From contig NZ_QYRP01000002.1 of assembly GCF_003600895.1 (NCBI RefSeq), positions 2,914,001 through 2,978,000 of the forward strand: 64,000 nt of DNA, in the 5' to 3' direction. Positions 1 through 7,805 of the stretch are shown piece by piece. How positions within the stretch are numbered: the first letter of the stretch is position 1; the number at the start of each line of letters is the position of its first letter. Position numbers and translations under genes: made by a program. Origin of the DNA: Nocardioides cavernaquae. Its GTDB lineage: Bacteria > Actinomycetota > Actinomycetes > Propionibacteriales > Nocardioidaceae. Under the pieces are notes generated by a model. It worked only from the letters and a program-made list of their open reading frames with translations. It was not told where the DNA came from and did no database searches.

Positions 1-47
1 CCCACGAGCAGCCCGCTGGGGCATTCGAAGCAGGGAGGAAACGATGA
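1..47 (+). CDS. 3' end of an unidentified upstream gene (partial)
   Basis: From position 3 the third frame is open and ends in TGA at 45-47. This overlaps the ATG of the next gene in the ATGA arrangement typical of coupled operon genes. Only 14 codons are inside the window, so the product cannot be identified. In many actinobacteria the gene before ppm1 is lnt (apolipoprotein N-acyltransferase), which would fit, but that is inference from gene order alone. Confidence 0.35.
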   Translation, partial: HEQPAGAFEAGRKR

Positions 48-802
48 CGGAGAACGCACTCGGACGCGTCGTCATGGTCGTCCCGACATACAACGAGGCC
101 CTGAACCTCGAGTGGATCGTCGGCCGGCTGCGTGCGGCGCAGCCCGATGTCGACGTGATGATCGTGGACGACAGCTCACCCGACGGCACCGGTGACATCG
201 CAGACCGGCTCGCGGCCGCCGACGACCAGATCCATGTTGTCCACCGCACGGAGAAGGCCGGCCTCGGCGCGGCGTACGTGCACGGCTTCACGATCGCCCT
301 GGCGCAGGGCTACGACGTCATCGGCGAGATGGATGCCGACGGCTCGCACCAGCCCGAGCAGCTCTACCGGCTGCTGAACGGCCTGGTGGACTCCGACCTC
401 GTCATCGGGTCGCGCTACGTCAAGGGCGGCTCGGTCGTGAACTGGCCGGTGTTCCGCCGCCTGCTCTCTGCCTTCGGCAACCTCTACGTGCGGCTCCTGC
501 TCGGCATCCACGTGCGCGACTCCACCGCGGGCTACCGCCTCTTCCGCAGGGCCACGCTGGAGAAGATCGACGTCACGACCGTGACCGTCTCCGGCTATGT
601 CTTCCAGACCGAGATGGCGTGGCGTGCAATTCAGGCCCGCCTGCGGGTGCACGAGGTCCCTATCGAGTTCATCGAGCGCGAGCGTGGTGACTCGAAGATG
701 AGCCAGGCCGTCGCGATCGAGTCGCTCCAGCGGATCACCTGGTGGGGGCTCCAGCAGCGCCGCAAGCAGCTGGTGCGCACGCTCCGTCGTTCCCACGGCT
801 GA
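44..802 (+). CDS. ppm1: Polyprenol monophosphomannose synthase (GT2 family)
   Basis: A 252-aa family 2 glycosyltransferase with no obvious membrane segments, about the length of the Ppm1/DPM catalytic domain. The N-terminus has the nucleotide-binding fold (VPTYNEALN) with DDSSPDGT near residue 41, then the metal-binding MDADGSHQP segment and the GSRYVKGG signature. The family transfers mannose from GDP-mannose to polyprenyl phosphate. The product donates mannose to extracytoplasmic mannosyltransferases for lipoglycans and O-mannosylated proteins. The start has a strong AGGGAGGA ribosome site 6 nt upstream and overlaps the preceding stop. Its acceptor lipid cannot be read from the sequence. 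Confidence 0.88.
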   Translation: MTENALGRVVMVVPTYNEALNLEWIVGRLRAAQPDVDVMIVDDSSPDGTGDIADRLAAADDQIHVVHRTEKAGLGAAYVHGFTIALAQGYDVIGEMDADGSHQPEQLYRLLNGLVDSDLVIGSRYVKGGSVVNWPVFRRLLSAFGNLYVRLLLGIHVRDSTAGYRLFRRATLEKIDVTTVTVSGYVFQTEMAWRAIQARLRVHEVPIEFIERERGDSKMSQAVAIESLQRITWWGLQQRRKQLVRTLRRSHG

Positions 803-844
803 TCGGGTCCGGGCCACCCCGGGGACGCGCTTGGCGCACCGGGC

Positions 845-1327
845 ATGATGGGTCCCACGATGACGACCGTACGACGTGTGCCCGGCGGGCTGGTGGCCCT
901 GCTCTTCTTCGGTGTGCCGCTGCTCGAGATCATCGTGCTGATCCAGGTGGGTCAGGCGATCGGCCCGTGGTGGACGATCCTGCTGCTGGTCGCAGACAGC
1001 GTCTTCGGCGCCTGGTTGATCAAGCACGAGGGGCGGCGCGCGTTGGCTGCGCTCAGCGGGTCGCTGAGTGCCGGGAAGATGCCTGCGCGTGAGCTCGCCG
1101 ATGGTGCGCTGATCGTGCTCGGCGGCGCGCTGATGCTGTCGCCCGGCTTCGTGACAGACCTGTTCGGCATGCTCTGCATCCTGCCCATGACCCGTCCGCT
1201 CGCCCGGCGTGGCCTGAGCCGGTTCTTCGCGACCCAGCTGACGACCGGCACCTTCGGCCCGGACGTGCAACGACCCCGCCCGGATCCGTCGGGTGACGTG
1301 ATCCAGGGCGAGGTCATCGGGGACTGA
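845..1327 (+). CDS. fxsA: FxsA family membrane protein
   Basis: A 160-aa protein with hydrophobic segments near the start (ALLFFGVPLLEIIVLIQVG), around residue 40 (WWTILLLVADSVFGAWLI) and around residues 85-105, followed by a charged tail. The GxWLIKxEGRR stretch and overall length match the FxsA family, named from its role in suppressing F-factor exclusion of phage T7 in E. coli. Its normal function is unknown. Two in-frame ATGs lie at 845 and 848 and another at 860; which is used is not certain. It follows ppm1 by 42 nt on the same strand and may share its transcript. Confidence 0.8.
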   Translation: MMGPTMTTVRRVPGGLVALLFFGVPLLEIIVLIQVGQAIGPWWTILLLVADSVFGAWLIKHEGRRALAALSGSLSAGKMPARELADGALIVLGGALMLSPGFVTDLFGMLCILPMTRPLARRGLSRFFATQLTTGTFGPDVQRPRPDPSGDVIQGEVIGD

Positions 1328-1353
1328 CTGACGACTGAGTCGCCAGGACTGCG

Positions 1354-1743
1354 TCACGACTTTGCGGCTGCTCGGGACTTCCGTGCCGGGCGGTGCAGGT
1401 GCGCGGGGCCGATCTCGCCGCCGCGGAGCAGCTCGAGCCGCTCAGTGAGGATGTCCTCGAGCTCAGCGACGCTGCGTCGCTCCAGCAGCATGTCCCAGTG
1501 CGTGCGGACCGGCTTCTCGGCCTTCGCCTCGGGCAGGATGCCGCTCGCGCTCAGTGCGACCGCGCCGCAGCGCGGGCACTCCCAGTTGGCCGGGACGTCG
1601 GCCTCGACGGACATCGTGATCTCGAACGAGTGGCCCTGCGGACAGTTGTAGCCGACCTGCTGGCGTGCCGCGAACTCGATGCCACGCTCGTCCTCGAAGC
1701 TCTGGCCTCCGAGACGAGCTCCACGCAGTGTGCGCTCTGCCAT
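1354..1743 (-). CDS. rbpA: RNA polymerase-binding protein RbpA
   Basis: A 129-aa protein matching actinobacterial RbpA throughout. It has an N-terminal tail (MAERTLRGARLGG), a central zinc-ribbon-like core (CPQGH then CPRCG) and the C-terminal sigma-interaction helix (THWDMLLERRSVAELEDIL). RbpA binds RNA polymerase and principal sigma factors and stabilises the open complex; it is confined to Actinobacteria, so it marks the phylum. A GGAGG ribosome site sits just upstream of the ATG. The tail is basic (RKSRAAAKS). It is convergent with fxsA, 26 nt apart. The first Cys position of the ribbon is retained, as in zinc-binding members. Confidence 0.95.
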   Translation of the reverse strand: MAERTLRGARLGGQSFEDERGIEFAARQQVGYNCPQGHSFEITMSVEADVPANWECPRCGAVALSASGILPEAKAEKPVRTHWDMLLERRSVAELEDILTERLELLRGGEIGPAHLHRPARKSRAAAKS

Positions 1744-1931
1744 TGCTACCTCCGGATGGTTTGTGGGCGTGTATCAGTGGGACGGGCGGGTGACGGAGCC
1801 ATGACGCCGTCGAGTGCGGATGATTGCCAACCGATCGTTCCTGGTTCCTACCAACGTACGGGGCGACGCAAGCATTCCGCGCCCCTGCGCGACGGGCGTC
1901 ACATCCACGGGCACCTTCCTACGGGCACCTC

Positions 1932-3299
1932 TTATTGGGCGGCCTCCCTGATGCCCCGGGCGGTGTCGACCCGCAGGAGCAGCGCACCGCCGACCACGAA
2001 GAACACCACCAGCGCGAAGATCGCCGGCCGGTAGGAGCCGGTGAACTGGTAGACCAGGCCGAAGGTGAGGGTGCCGAACCACGACGTGCCACGGTCGAGA
2101 GCGTGGTAGAAGCTGTAGAACTCAGCCTCACGTCCGCGGGGGATGAAGAGCGAGAAGTACGACCGGGCCAGGGCCTGGGTGCCTCCCTGGACCAGGCCGA
2201 TGCCGACCGCGAGGGCGAGGAACGGCACCAGCGCCTTCTCCGGGACCACCAGTGCAACCGTCACGACCAGGATCCAGCCGAGCAGGCCGGTCAGGATCGC
2301 CCGCTTGGCGCCCCACCGGGCGGCAGCCTTCCCGAACGCGAGCGCTCCGGCGATCGCGACGAACTGGACCAGCAGGATGGTGCCGATCAGCACGGAGGTG
2401 GAGAAGCCGAGCTCCTTCTCGCCGTACGTCGATGCGCTGGCGATGACTGTCTGGATACCGTCGTTGAAGAACAGGTAGGCCAGCAGGAACGTCAGCGCGG
2501 TGGGATAGCGCGGCAGGTCCTTGAGGGTGATCCAGAGCTGGCCGAAGCTGGCGCGGACCAGACCGCCGCGCACGGGATCGGGGTGCTCGACCGGGTGGTT
2601 GGACAGCTTGAGGAACGGGATGACCGTGAACGCAGCCCACCACACGGCGGCCGAGAGCATCGAGATGCGGACCGCGAGGGCCTTGTCCAGGCCGAGGGAC
2701 TCATGACCGAGGACGAGCCCCAGGTTGGCGACGAGGAGCAGTCCTCCGCCGAGGTATCCCCACGCCCAGCCACGCGACGAGACCCGGTCACGCTCGTGCT
2801 CCTCGGAGATCAGCGGAAGGATCGCGTCGTTGACGACGGTCGAGGCGCCCAGGCAGAGGTTCGCACCGATGACGGCGACCGCACCGATCTGCCAGTTGCC
2901 GCCCGCACAGAAGAAGAGCAGCGCTGCGAAGGCCGAACCGGTCCACGCAAGCCCGGCCAGCAGGCCCTTCTTGTTCGCCGTGCGGTCAGCGATCGCGCCC
3001 ACCATCGGCAGCAGGAACGCCGAGAGCAGGGTCGAGAACGTGACCAGGTAGCTCGGCAGCGCACCGGGAGCGATCGAGAGGCCGAGCACCTGCAGGTCGG
3101 CGTCGCAGGAGCGGATGTCGGAGCCGACGTACCCGCACGCGGCCTGCTCGGCGACGCTGATCAGGTACGGCGCCAGCAGCACCGTTGCGATGGTCGTGAC
3201 GTAGGCGGAGTTGGCCCAGTCGTACCAGTACCAGGCTCGCTGCTCACGCGCTCGGCCCAGGGGCCGGAGGTCCGCGATGCCGGATGCGCCTCGGGTCAT
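1932..3299 (-). CDS. MFS transporter, UMF1/Atg22-like
   Basis: A 455-aa membrane protein with about 12 hydrophobic segments. The start region WYWYDWANSAYVTTI is the signature of the UMF1 (Atg22-like effluxer) branch of the major facilitator superfamily. A cytoplasmic loop carries GGTQALARSYFSLFIPRGREAEF, also typical of the branch. The substrate is unknown; eukaryotic Atg22 exports amino acids from the vacuole. The ATG overlaps the stop of the upstream DUF1905 gene by 4 nt (ATGA), so the two are probably translationally coupled. It is last in a three-gene minus-strand operon with a glycerophosphodiester phosphodiesterase, which hints at export or uptake linked to phosphodiester breakdown (inference). 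Confidence 0.85.
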   Translation of the reverse strand: MTRGASGIADLRPLGRAREQRAWYWYDWANSAYVTTIATVLLAPYLISVAEQAACGYVGSDIRSCDADLQVLGLSIAPGALPSYLVTFSTLLSAFLLPMVGAIADRTANKKGLLAGLAWTGSAFAALLFFCAGGNWQIGAVAVIGANLCLGASTVVNDAILPLISEEHERDRVSSRGWAWGYLGGGLLLVANLGLVLGHESLGLDKALAVRISMLSAAVWWAAFTVIPFLKLSNHPVEHPDPVRGGLVRASFGQLWITLKDLPRYPTALTFLLAYLFFNDGIQTVIASASTYGEKELGFSTSVLIGTILLVQFVAIAGALAFGKAAARWGAKRAILTGLLGWILVVTVALVVPEKALVPFLALAVGIGLVQGGTQALARSYFSLFIPRGREAEFYSFYHALDRGTSWFGTLTFGLVYQFTGSYRPAIFALVVFFVVGGALLLRVDTARGIREAAQ

Positions 3300-3598
3300 G
3301 ACAGGTCGTCCTCCAGCTCGAGGTCCAGGTGGACCGGGTCACCCGCCAGGAGGCCCTCGGCCTCCCGGACCTGCTTCTTCACGGGCAGGACATAGCTGCC
3401 CGAGGACTTGTCCGGGAAGACCGACGTCGCCCATCCCGTGGCTCCTGCACGCACCCTGACCCGGACCGAGCCGAAACCACGGGGCGCCGTGGGGCACTCC
3501 CTGATCTCGTCACCGATGTCCGCCGGCAACTGCACGAAGTGCCACGATCCCGGCTCCTCTCCCCACGCGAAGAGGTCTGCGGTGAACGACCAGGTCAT
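3296..3598 (-). CDS. DUF1905 domain protein
   Basis: A 100-aa protein with the DUF1905 pattern: TFTAxL-like start (WSFTADLFAWGEEPGSWHFVQLP), a central GFGSVRVRVRAGATGWATSVFP strand region, and the GSYVLPVKKQVREAEGL ending. These proteins are small beta-barrel-like folds of unknown function. The start at 3598 is preferred over an in-frame codon 5 residues earlier because it overlaps the upstream phosphodiesterase stop in an ATGA; its own stop overlaps the MFS start the same way. It therefore sits in the middle of a tightly coupled operon. Confidence 0.82.
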   Translation of the reverse strand: MTWSFTADLFAWGEEPGSWHFVQLPADIGDEIRECPTAPRGFGSVRVRVRAGATGWATSVFPDKSSGSYVLPVKKQVREAEGLLAGDPVHLDLELEDDLS

Positions 3599-4356
3599 GC
3601 CGCCCCCTGCCACAACCCGAGCTCGACCAGCACCTCACGCAGGACGTCCGTGCGGTCGGTGAAGATCCCGTCGACCCCGAGCGCCGCGAGCTCGCGGACC
3701 TCGTCGGCGTCGTCGACGGTCCAGACGTGGACCTCGACCCCGGCACGGCGGGCCTTGGCGATCAGGCGCGGCGTCACCACTCGGAGCCGGCCCCGCCGCA
3801 TGGGCACCTGCAGTGCGATCGGGCGCCCTCGGGTGAGTCGGTGCGCGATGCGGCCCGTCGGCGCCAGGACGTACGCCGCGACCTCGAGCGGGTGGGCCGC
3901 GGTCCGCACCGTGCCCCTGCTGGCACGCCGGAAGGCCTTCAACGTGGCGGGGGAGAAGGATCCGACCAGCACCCGGTCCGCGAGCCGGCGCTCGGCGATG
4001 AACTCCGCGAGCGGCACCGCCGCCGCCGGCGACTTGATGTCGATGTTCAAGGACGCGTCCGGGAACGCCTCCACAAGCTCGGCAAGCGTCGGGATCGGCT
4101 CACGGCCGCCGACGAGCGCCACCTGCACCTCCGCGTAGCTCAGGTCGCAGAGGGCGCCGATGCCATCGGTGACCCGGTCCAGCAGGTTGTCGTGGAAGGC
4201 GATCAGGACGCCGTCGCGAGTGATGTGCACGTCGGTCTCGAGGTTCGTGTAGCCGAGTGCGACGGCATGCCGGAACGCCAGGAGGGTGTTCTCCAGGCCC
4301 TCGAGGTCCGGGTGCCTGGCACCGCCGCGATGCGCAAAGGCGATCATGATGCCCAT
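3595..4356 (-). CDS. Glycerophosphodiester phosphodiesterase
   Basis: A GDPD-family TIM barrel of about 253 aa with no signal peptide. Family motifs are in order: AHRGG (catalytic His/Arg), ENTLLAF, TDVHITRDG (metal-binding Glu/Asp) and FHDNLLDRVTDG (second catalytic His), with VHVWTVDD and GVDGIFTDR near the end. Members hydrolyse glycerophosphodiesters to glycerol-3-phosphate and an alcohol. The start could also be 4347, giving MIAFAHRGG directly. It is the first gene of the GDPD-DUF1905-MFS operon. Being cytosolic, it would act on imported or internally released diesters. Confidence 0.9.
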   Translation of the reverse strand: MGIMIAFAHRGGARHPDLEGLENTLLAFRHAVALGYTNLETDVHITRDGVLIAFHDNLLDRVTDGIGALCDLSYAEVQVALVGGREPIPTLAELVEAFPDASLNIDIKSPAAAVPLAEFIAERRLADRVLVGSFSPATLKAFRRASRGTVRTAAHPLEVAAYVLAPTGRIAHRLTRGRPIALQVPMRRGRLRVVTPRLIAKARRAGVEVHVWTVDDADEVRELAALGVDGIFTDRTDVLREVLVELGLWQGAA

Positions 4357-4432
4357 CGTGGCGCAGATCGACCGGCGCGGCATCCGTCGACATGCTCAAC
4401 CCGGAAGCCCGCGAAGGAGTAGGTTCTGGCCC

Positions 4433-4699
4433 ATGGAGTCCGAGTCGTTGGCCTGTCCGCGTTGCGGGGCCGAGATGGTGGAGCGTGCCGTTGGCCGCGT
4501 TCCCGTGCAGAAGTGCCCTGAGGGGCACGGCGTGTTCCTGCAGCGCATCGATCTTGGGGCGCTCATCGACGCCGAGAAGGCGTGGCACGACTCCGACGGC
4601 CGGCACACGATGGCGATCCCGCGGATCACCGCGAGCATGACCTCCCCACCGCCGAAGCCCCCACGGGCTCCGGCGTGGGTGGCCACGCTGTTCGACTGA
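4433..4699 (+). CDS. Small TFIIB-type zinc-ribbon protein
   Basis: An 88-aa protein with CPRCGAEM and, 23 residues on, KCPEGHGVFLQRIDLGALI, the two halves of a zf-TFIIB domain (CxxC plus CxxxxG). The C-terminus is proline-rich and ends AWVATLFD. Function is unknown; such proteins are often annotated only by the ribbon. The ATG is preceded both by GGAG and by TAGGTT with a 7-nt gap, so the transcript could be leaderless. It is divergent from the GDPD operon and convergent with the murA-like gene, with a terminator hairpin between. Confidence 0.7.
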   Translation: MESESLACPRCGAEMVERAVGRVPVQKCPEGHGVFLQRIDLGALIDAEKAWHDSDGRHTMAIPRITASMTSPPPKPPRAPAWVATLFD

Positions 4700-4702
4700 G
4701 CT

Positions 4703-4732
4703 GGCACCCGCGACCCAGATGTCGCGGGTGCC
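4703..4732. terminator. Bidirectional terminator hairpin
   Basis: A perfect 12-bp stem (GGCACCCGCGAC / GTCGCGGGTGCC) with a 6-nt loop lies between the convergent zinc-ribbon gene and the murA-like gene. No long T-run follows, as is common in high-GC genomes. Confidence 0.7.
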
Positions 4733-4739
4733 TCACACC

Positions 4740-6266
4740 TCAGATGTCGCGGAACGGCACGATGTTGGCGCCGAGCTCGTTGAGGCGTTCGGCAAGGTCC
4801 TCGTAGCCGCGGTGGATGACGTACGTCCCGCGCAGCACGCTCGTGCCCTTGGAAGCGAGCATCGCGAGCAGGATGACGACCGCGGGGCGCAGTGCCGGCG
4901 GGCAGACGATCTCCGCACCCGAGAAGTGCGTCGGGCCGTTGACGAGCACGCGGTGCGGGTCGAGCAGCTTCACGTTGCCGCCGAGCTTGGTGAGCTCGGT
5001 CAGGTAGATCGCGCGGTTCTCGTAGACCCAGTCGTGCAGGAGGGTCTGGCCCTCGGCCACTGCGGCGATGACCGCGAAGAACGGCAGGTTGTCGATGTTG
5101 AGGCCCGGGAACGGCAGTGGGTGGATCTTGTCCAGCGGCGCGCGCAGCTGCGACTTCTTCGTCGTGATGTCGACCAGGCGGGTGTGGCCGTTCTCGGCGA
5201 CGTACTCGTCGGAGCGGGTGTAGTTGAACCCCATCTCCTCGAGCGTGGCCAGCTCGATCTCCATGAACTCGATCGGCACCCGGGTGATGGTGATCTCGGA
5301 GTTGGTCACGATGGCGGCGGCCAGCAGGGACATCGCCTCGATCGGGTCCTCGCTCGGGGCGTAGTCGACATCGACGTCGATTTCCGTCAGGCCGGTGACC
5401 GTGAGCGTGGTGGTGCCGACGCCCTCGACGGTGACACCCAGCTTCTGCAGGTAGAAGCAGAGGTCCTGGACCATGTAGTTGGAGGAAGCGTTGCGGATGA
5501 TGGTGGTGCCGGGGTGCAGCGCGGCGGCCATCAACGCGTTCTCGGTGACGGTGTCGCCGCGCTCGGTGAGCACGATCGGGCGGGCCGGCTCCATCGCTCG
5601 GTTGACCGTCGCGTGGTAGCTGCCCTCGTTGGCCTTCACGTCGAGGCCGAAGGGGCGCAGCGCGGAGAGGTGCGGCTCGACGGTGCGCTCGCCGAGGTTG
5701 CAACCACCGGCGTACGGGAGGTCGAAGACCTCCTCGCGGTGCAGCAGCGGGCCCAGGAACATGATGATCGAGCGGGTACGACGCGCTGCGGTCTCGTCGA
5801 TGTTGGCCAGGTCCAGGTGCGCCGGCGGGATGATCTCGAGGTCGTTGTCCTCGTTGATCCAGCGGGTCTGCACGCCGAGGCTCTCGAGCACCTCGAGCAG
5901 GCGGTTGACCTCTTCGATGCGCGCGACCTTGCGCAGCGTCGTGCGACCGCGGTTGAGCAGCGACGCGCACAGCAGCGCGACGCCGGCGTTCTTCGAGGTC
6001 TTCACGGCGATGCTGCCCGAAAGCGTCGTCGGACCTGTGACGCGCAGGTGCAGCGGACCGGTGCTGAGGGAGACGATCTCGGAGTCGAGAGCGCTGCCGA
6101 TGCGGGCCAGCATCTCGAGCGAGAGGTTCTGGTGACCCTTCTCGATGCGGTTCACCGCCGACTGGCTGGTGTTGAGCAGATCGGCGAGCTGCTGCTGGGT
6201 GAGTCCGCGGTGTTTGCGGGCGTCGCGGATCAGGTTGCCGATGCGTCCGAGATAGTGCTCAGTCAT
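4740..6266 (-). CDS. HTH-MurA fusion (UDP-GlcNAc 1-carboxyvinyltransferase-like)
   Basis: A 508-aa protein, about 75 aa longer than MurA. Residues 8-62 are a Cro/C1-type helix-turn-helix (LTQQQLADLLNTSQSAVNRIEKG). The rest is a complete EPSP/MurA fold. Residues equivalent to the known active site are visible: SKNAG (Lys92-Asn93), the catalytic-loop Cys189 and Arg194 in GGCNLGERTVEPH, and YENRAIYL. MurA joins enolpyruvate from PEP to UDP-GlcNAc in the first committed step of peptidoglycan synthesis. The loop departs from the usual GARPVDLH sequence, so activity is likely but not certain. The HTH and an adjacent palindromic operator suggest autoregulation. It may be a second MurA beside a housekeeping copy elsewhere (inference). 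Confidence 0.85.
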   Translation of the reverse strand: MTEHYLGRIGNLIRDARKHRGLTQQQLADLLNTSQSAVNRIEKGHQNLSLEMLARIGSALDSEIVSLSTGPLHLRVTGPTTLSGSIAVKTSKNAGVALLCASLLNRGRTTLRKVARIEEVNRLLEVLESLGVQTRWINEDNDLEIIPPAHLDLANIDETAARRTRSIIMFLGPLLHREEVFDLPYAGGCNLGERTVEPHLSALRPFGLDVKANEGSYHATVNRAMEPARPIVLTERGDTVTENALMAAALHPGTTIIRNASSNYMVQDLCFYLQKLGVTVEGVGTTTLTVTGLTEIDVDVDYAPSEDPIEAMSLLAAAIVTNSEITITRVPIEFMEIELATLEEMGFNYTRSDEYVAENGHTRLVDITTKKSQLRAPLDKIHPLPFPGLNIDNLPFFAVIAAVAEGQTLLHDWVYENRAIYLTELTKLGGNVKLLDPHRVLVNGPTHFSGAEIVCPPALRPAVVILLAMLASKGTSVLRGTYVIHRGYEDLAERLNELGANIVPFRDI

Positions 6267-6272
6267 GGTTCC

Positions 6273-6300
6273 AAGGTATCTCAGATATGAGATACGTCAA
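6273..6300 (-). promoter_or_regulatory. Leaderless promoter with palindromic operator for the HTH-MurA gene
   Basis: On the minus strand TTGACG (6300-6295) is followed after 16 nt by TACCTT (6278-6273), then 6 nt to the ATG at 6266. Between and over these lies a perfect inverted repeat at 6276-6295, arms GTATCTCA and TGAGATAC, spacer GATA. Position and symmetry fit a dimeric Cro/C1-type repressor site. The predicted start of transcription coincides with the ATG. Confidence 0.7.
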
Positions 6301-6330
6301 TCCCGACCTGCCGGGTGGCAGGATCGGCAC

Positions 6331-7347
6331 ATGCGCGCGACGACCCTCCACGGACCCCAGGACATCCGCCTCAGCGAGGTGCCCGACCCGACCATCGAAG
6401 CCGACACCGACGCGATCGTGAAGGTCGTCGCCGGGTGCATCTGCGGGTCGGACCTCTGGCCGTACCGCGGCCTCAACGACATCGTTCCCGGCAACACGAT
6501 CGGGCACGAGTGCGTGGGCGTCGTGGAGGAGGTCGGCTCGGCGGTCAGCTCCTTCCGGCCTGGCGACTTCGTCGTCGTGCCCTTCGACCACTGCGACAAC
6601 ACCTGCGTGCACTGCGCCGCAGGCATGCAGGCGGCCTGCACGCACCTCGGCTTCACGACCAGCGGTCAGGCGGAGTTCGCCCGGGTGAGCCAGGCCGAGG
6701 GCTCGCTGGTCAAGACCGACGGCATGCCGGACGCGGCGCTGATTCCGTCGTTGCTGGCACTCACGGACGTGATGGCGACTGGCTGGCACGCCGCGATCTC
6801 GGCCGGTGTCGGCCCGGGCAGCACGGCAGTCGTCGTCGGCGACGGTGCGGTCGGCCTCTGCGGCGTCCTCGCGGCGAAGCAGCTCGGCGCTGAGCGGATC
6901 ATCGCGATGTCACGCCACGAACCGCGGCAGGCTGTTGCCCGCCGGTTCGGAGCAACGGACGTCGTCGCCGAGCGAGACAAGGAAGGTGTCGCCCGGATCA
7001 TGGAGCTGACCGGGGGAGTGGGAGCCGACTCCGTCCTCGAGTGCGTCGGCACCGGCGACTCGATGAAGACCGCCTTCAAGATCGCGCGTCCCGGTTCCAC
7101 CGTCGGGTTCGTCGGCGTGCCCCACGACGTGGTCCTGCCCGTCCAGGCCATGTTCGGCCGCAACATCGGGCTCGCCGGCGGCATGGCTCCGGTCCGGAAG
7201 TACCTCCCCGAGCTGCTCGAGCTGGTCACCACGGGTGCGATCGACCCGGGTCTCGTCTTCGACTCCACGCTTCCGCTGGACCAGGTGGCCGACGGCTACG
7301 CCGCGATGGACGAGCGCCGCGCGATCAAGGTGCTCCTGCAGCCGTGA
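6331..7347 (+). CDS. Zinc-dependent alcohol dehydrogenase (MDR family)
   Basis: A 338-aa medium-chain dehydrogenase/reductase. It has the catalytic-zinc Cys/His set (CGSDLW, GHECVG), a structural-zinc-like Cys cluster (CDNTCVHCAAGMQAACTH) and the Rossmann motif GDGAVGLCG. SRHEPR follows the second beta strand where NAD-type enzymes usually have Asp, which favours NADP. It oxidises or reduces an unidentified alcohol or aldehyde. An ATG at 6265 in the same frame would run through the murA operator, so 6331 is chosen; the protein then begins MRATTLHGP like its family. Its stop overlaps the next gene's GTG. Confidence 0.85.
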   Translation: MRATTLHGPQDIRLSEVPDPTIEADTDAIVKVVAGCICGSDLWPYRGLNDIVPGNTIGHECVGVVEEVGSAVSSFRPGDFVVVPFDHCDNTCVHCAAGMQAACTHLGFTTSGQAEFARVSQAEGSLVKTDGMPDAALIPSLLALTDVMATGWHAAISAGVGPGSTAVVVGDGAVGLCGVLAAKQLGAERIIAMSRHEPRQAVARRFGATDVVAERDKEGVARIMELTGGVGADSVLECVGTGDSMKTAFKIARPGSTVGFVGVPHDVVLPVQAMFGRNIGLAGGMAPVRKYLPELLELVTTGAIDPGLVFDSTLPLDQVADGYAAMDERRAIKVLLQP

Positions 7348-7805
7348 CCCTCACGATCCGCCCCGACGACCTGTCCGGCGACGCGGTGCAGGAGCTGCTT
7401 GCCGAGCACCTCGCCGACATGCACGCCACGTCGCCGCCGGAGTCCGTGCACCCCCTCGACCTCGACGGCCTGCGCGATGCTGCGGTCACCTTCTACGCCG
7501 CATGGCTCGACGACGTGCTGATGGGCTGTGGTGCGCTGAAGGAGCTCGGTGACGGGCACGCAGAGATCAAGTCCATGCGCACCTCGTCGCACGCGCGGGG
7601 GAGGGGAGTGGGCGGAGAGCTGCTGCTCTTCCTGCTCGCCGAGGCAGGTCGACGCGGGATCAGGCGGGTCAGCCTCGAGACTGGCGTCGAGCCCTATTTC
7701 GCTCCTGCCCGGCGGATGTATGCGCGCCATGGTTTCACCGAGTGCCCGCCGTTCGGCAGCTACCGCGTCGATCCGAACAGCGTCTTCATGACCAGGACTC
7801 TCTGA
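7344..7805 (+). CDS. GNAT family N-acetyltransferase
   Basis: A 153-aa GNAT fold. Residues about 75-90 hold the acetyl-CoA pyrophosphate-binding loop (SSHARGRGVGGELL), preceded by AEIKSMRT and followed by the typical YARHGFTEC segment. The C-terminal FGSYRVDPNSVFMTRTL resembles the YsnE/EpsM-like small acetyltransferases. The substrate is not evident. The GTG start overlaps the dehydrogenase stop by 4 nt (GTGA), implying coupled translation. Its last 20 nt overlap the 3' end of the convergent glycosyltransferase gene. Confidence 0.85.
   Translation: MTLTIRPDDLSGDAVQELLAEHLADMHATSPPESVHPLDLDGLRDAAVTFYAAWLDDVLMGCGALKELGDGHAEIKSMRTSSHARGRGVGGELLLFLLAEAGRRGIRRVSLETGVEPYFAPARRMYARHGFTECPPFGSYRVDPNSVFMTRTL

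Noticed and set aside
2085..2105. A TGGCACG on the minus strand as a second sigma-54 site
   Set aside because: No TTGC at the right spacing and it lies inside the MFS gene.
1824..3395. A 523-codon plus-strand frame over the MFS gene
   Set aside because: The minus-strand MFS protein is clearly real with family motifs; the plus frame has no recognisable feature.
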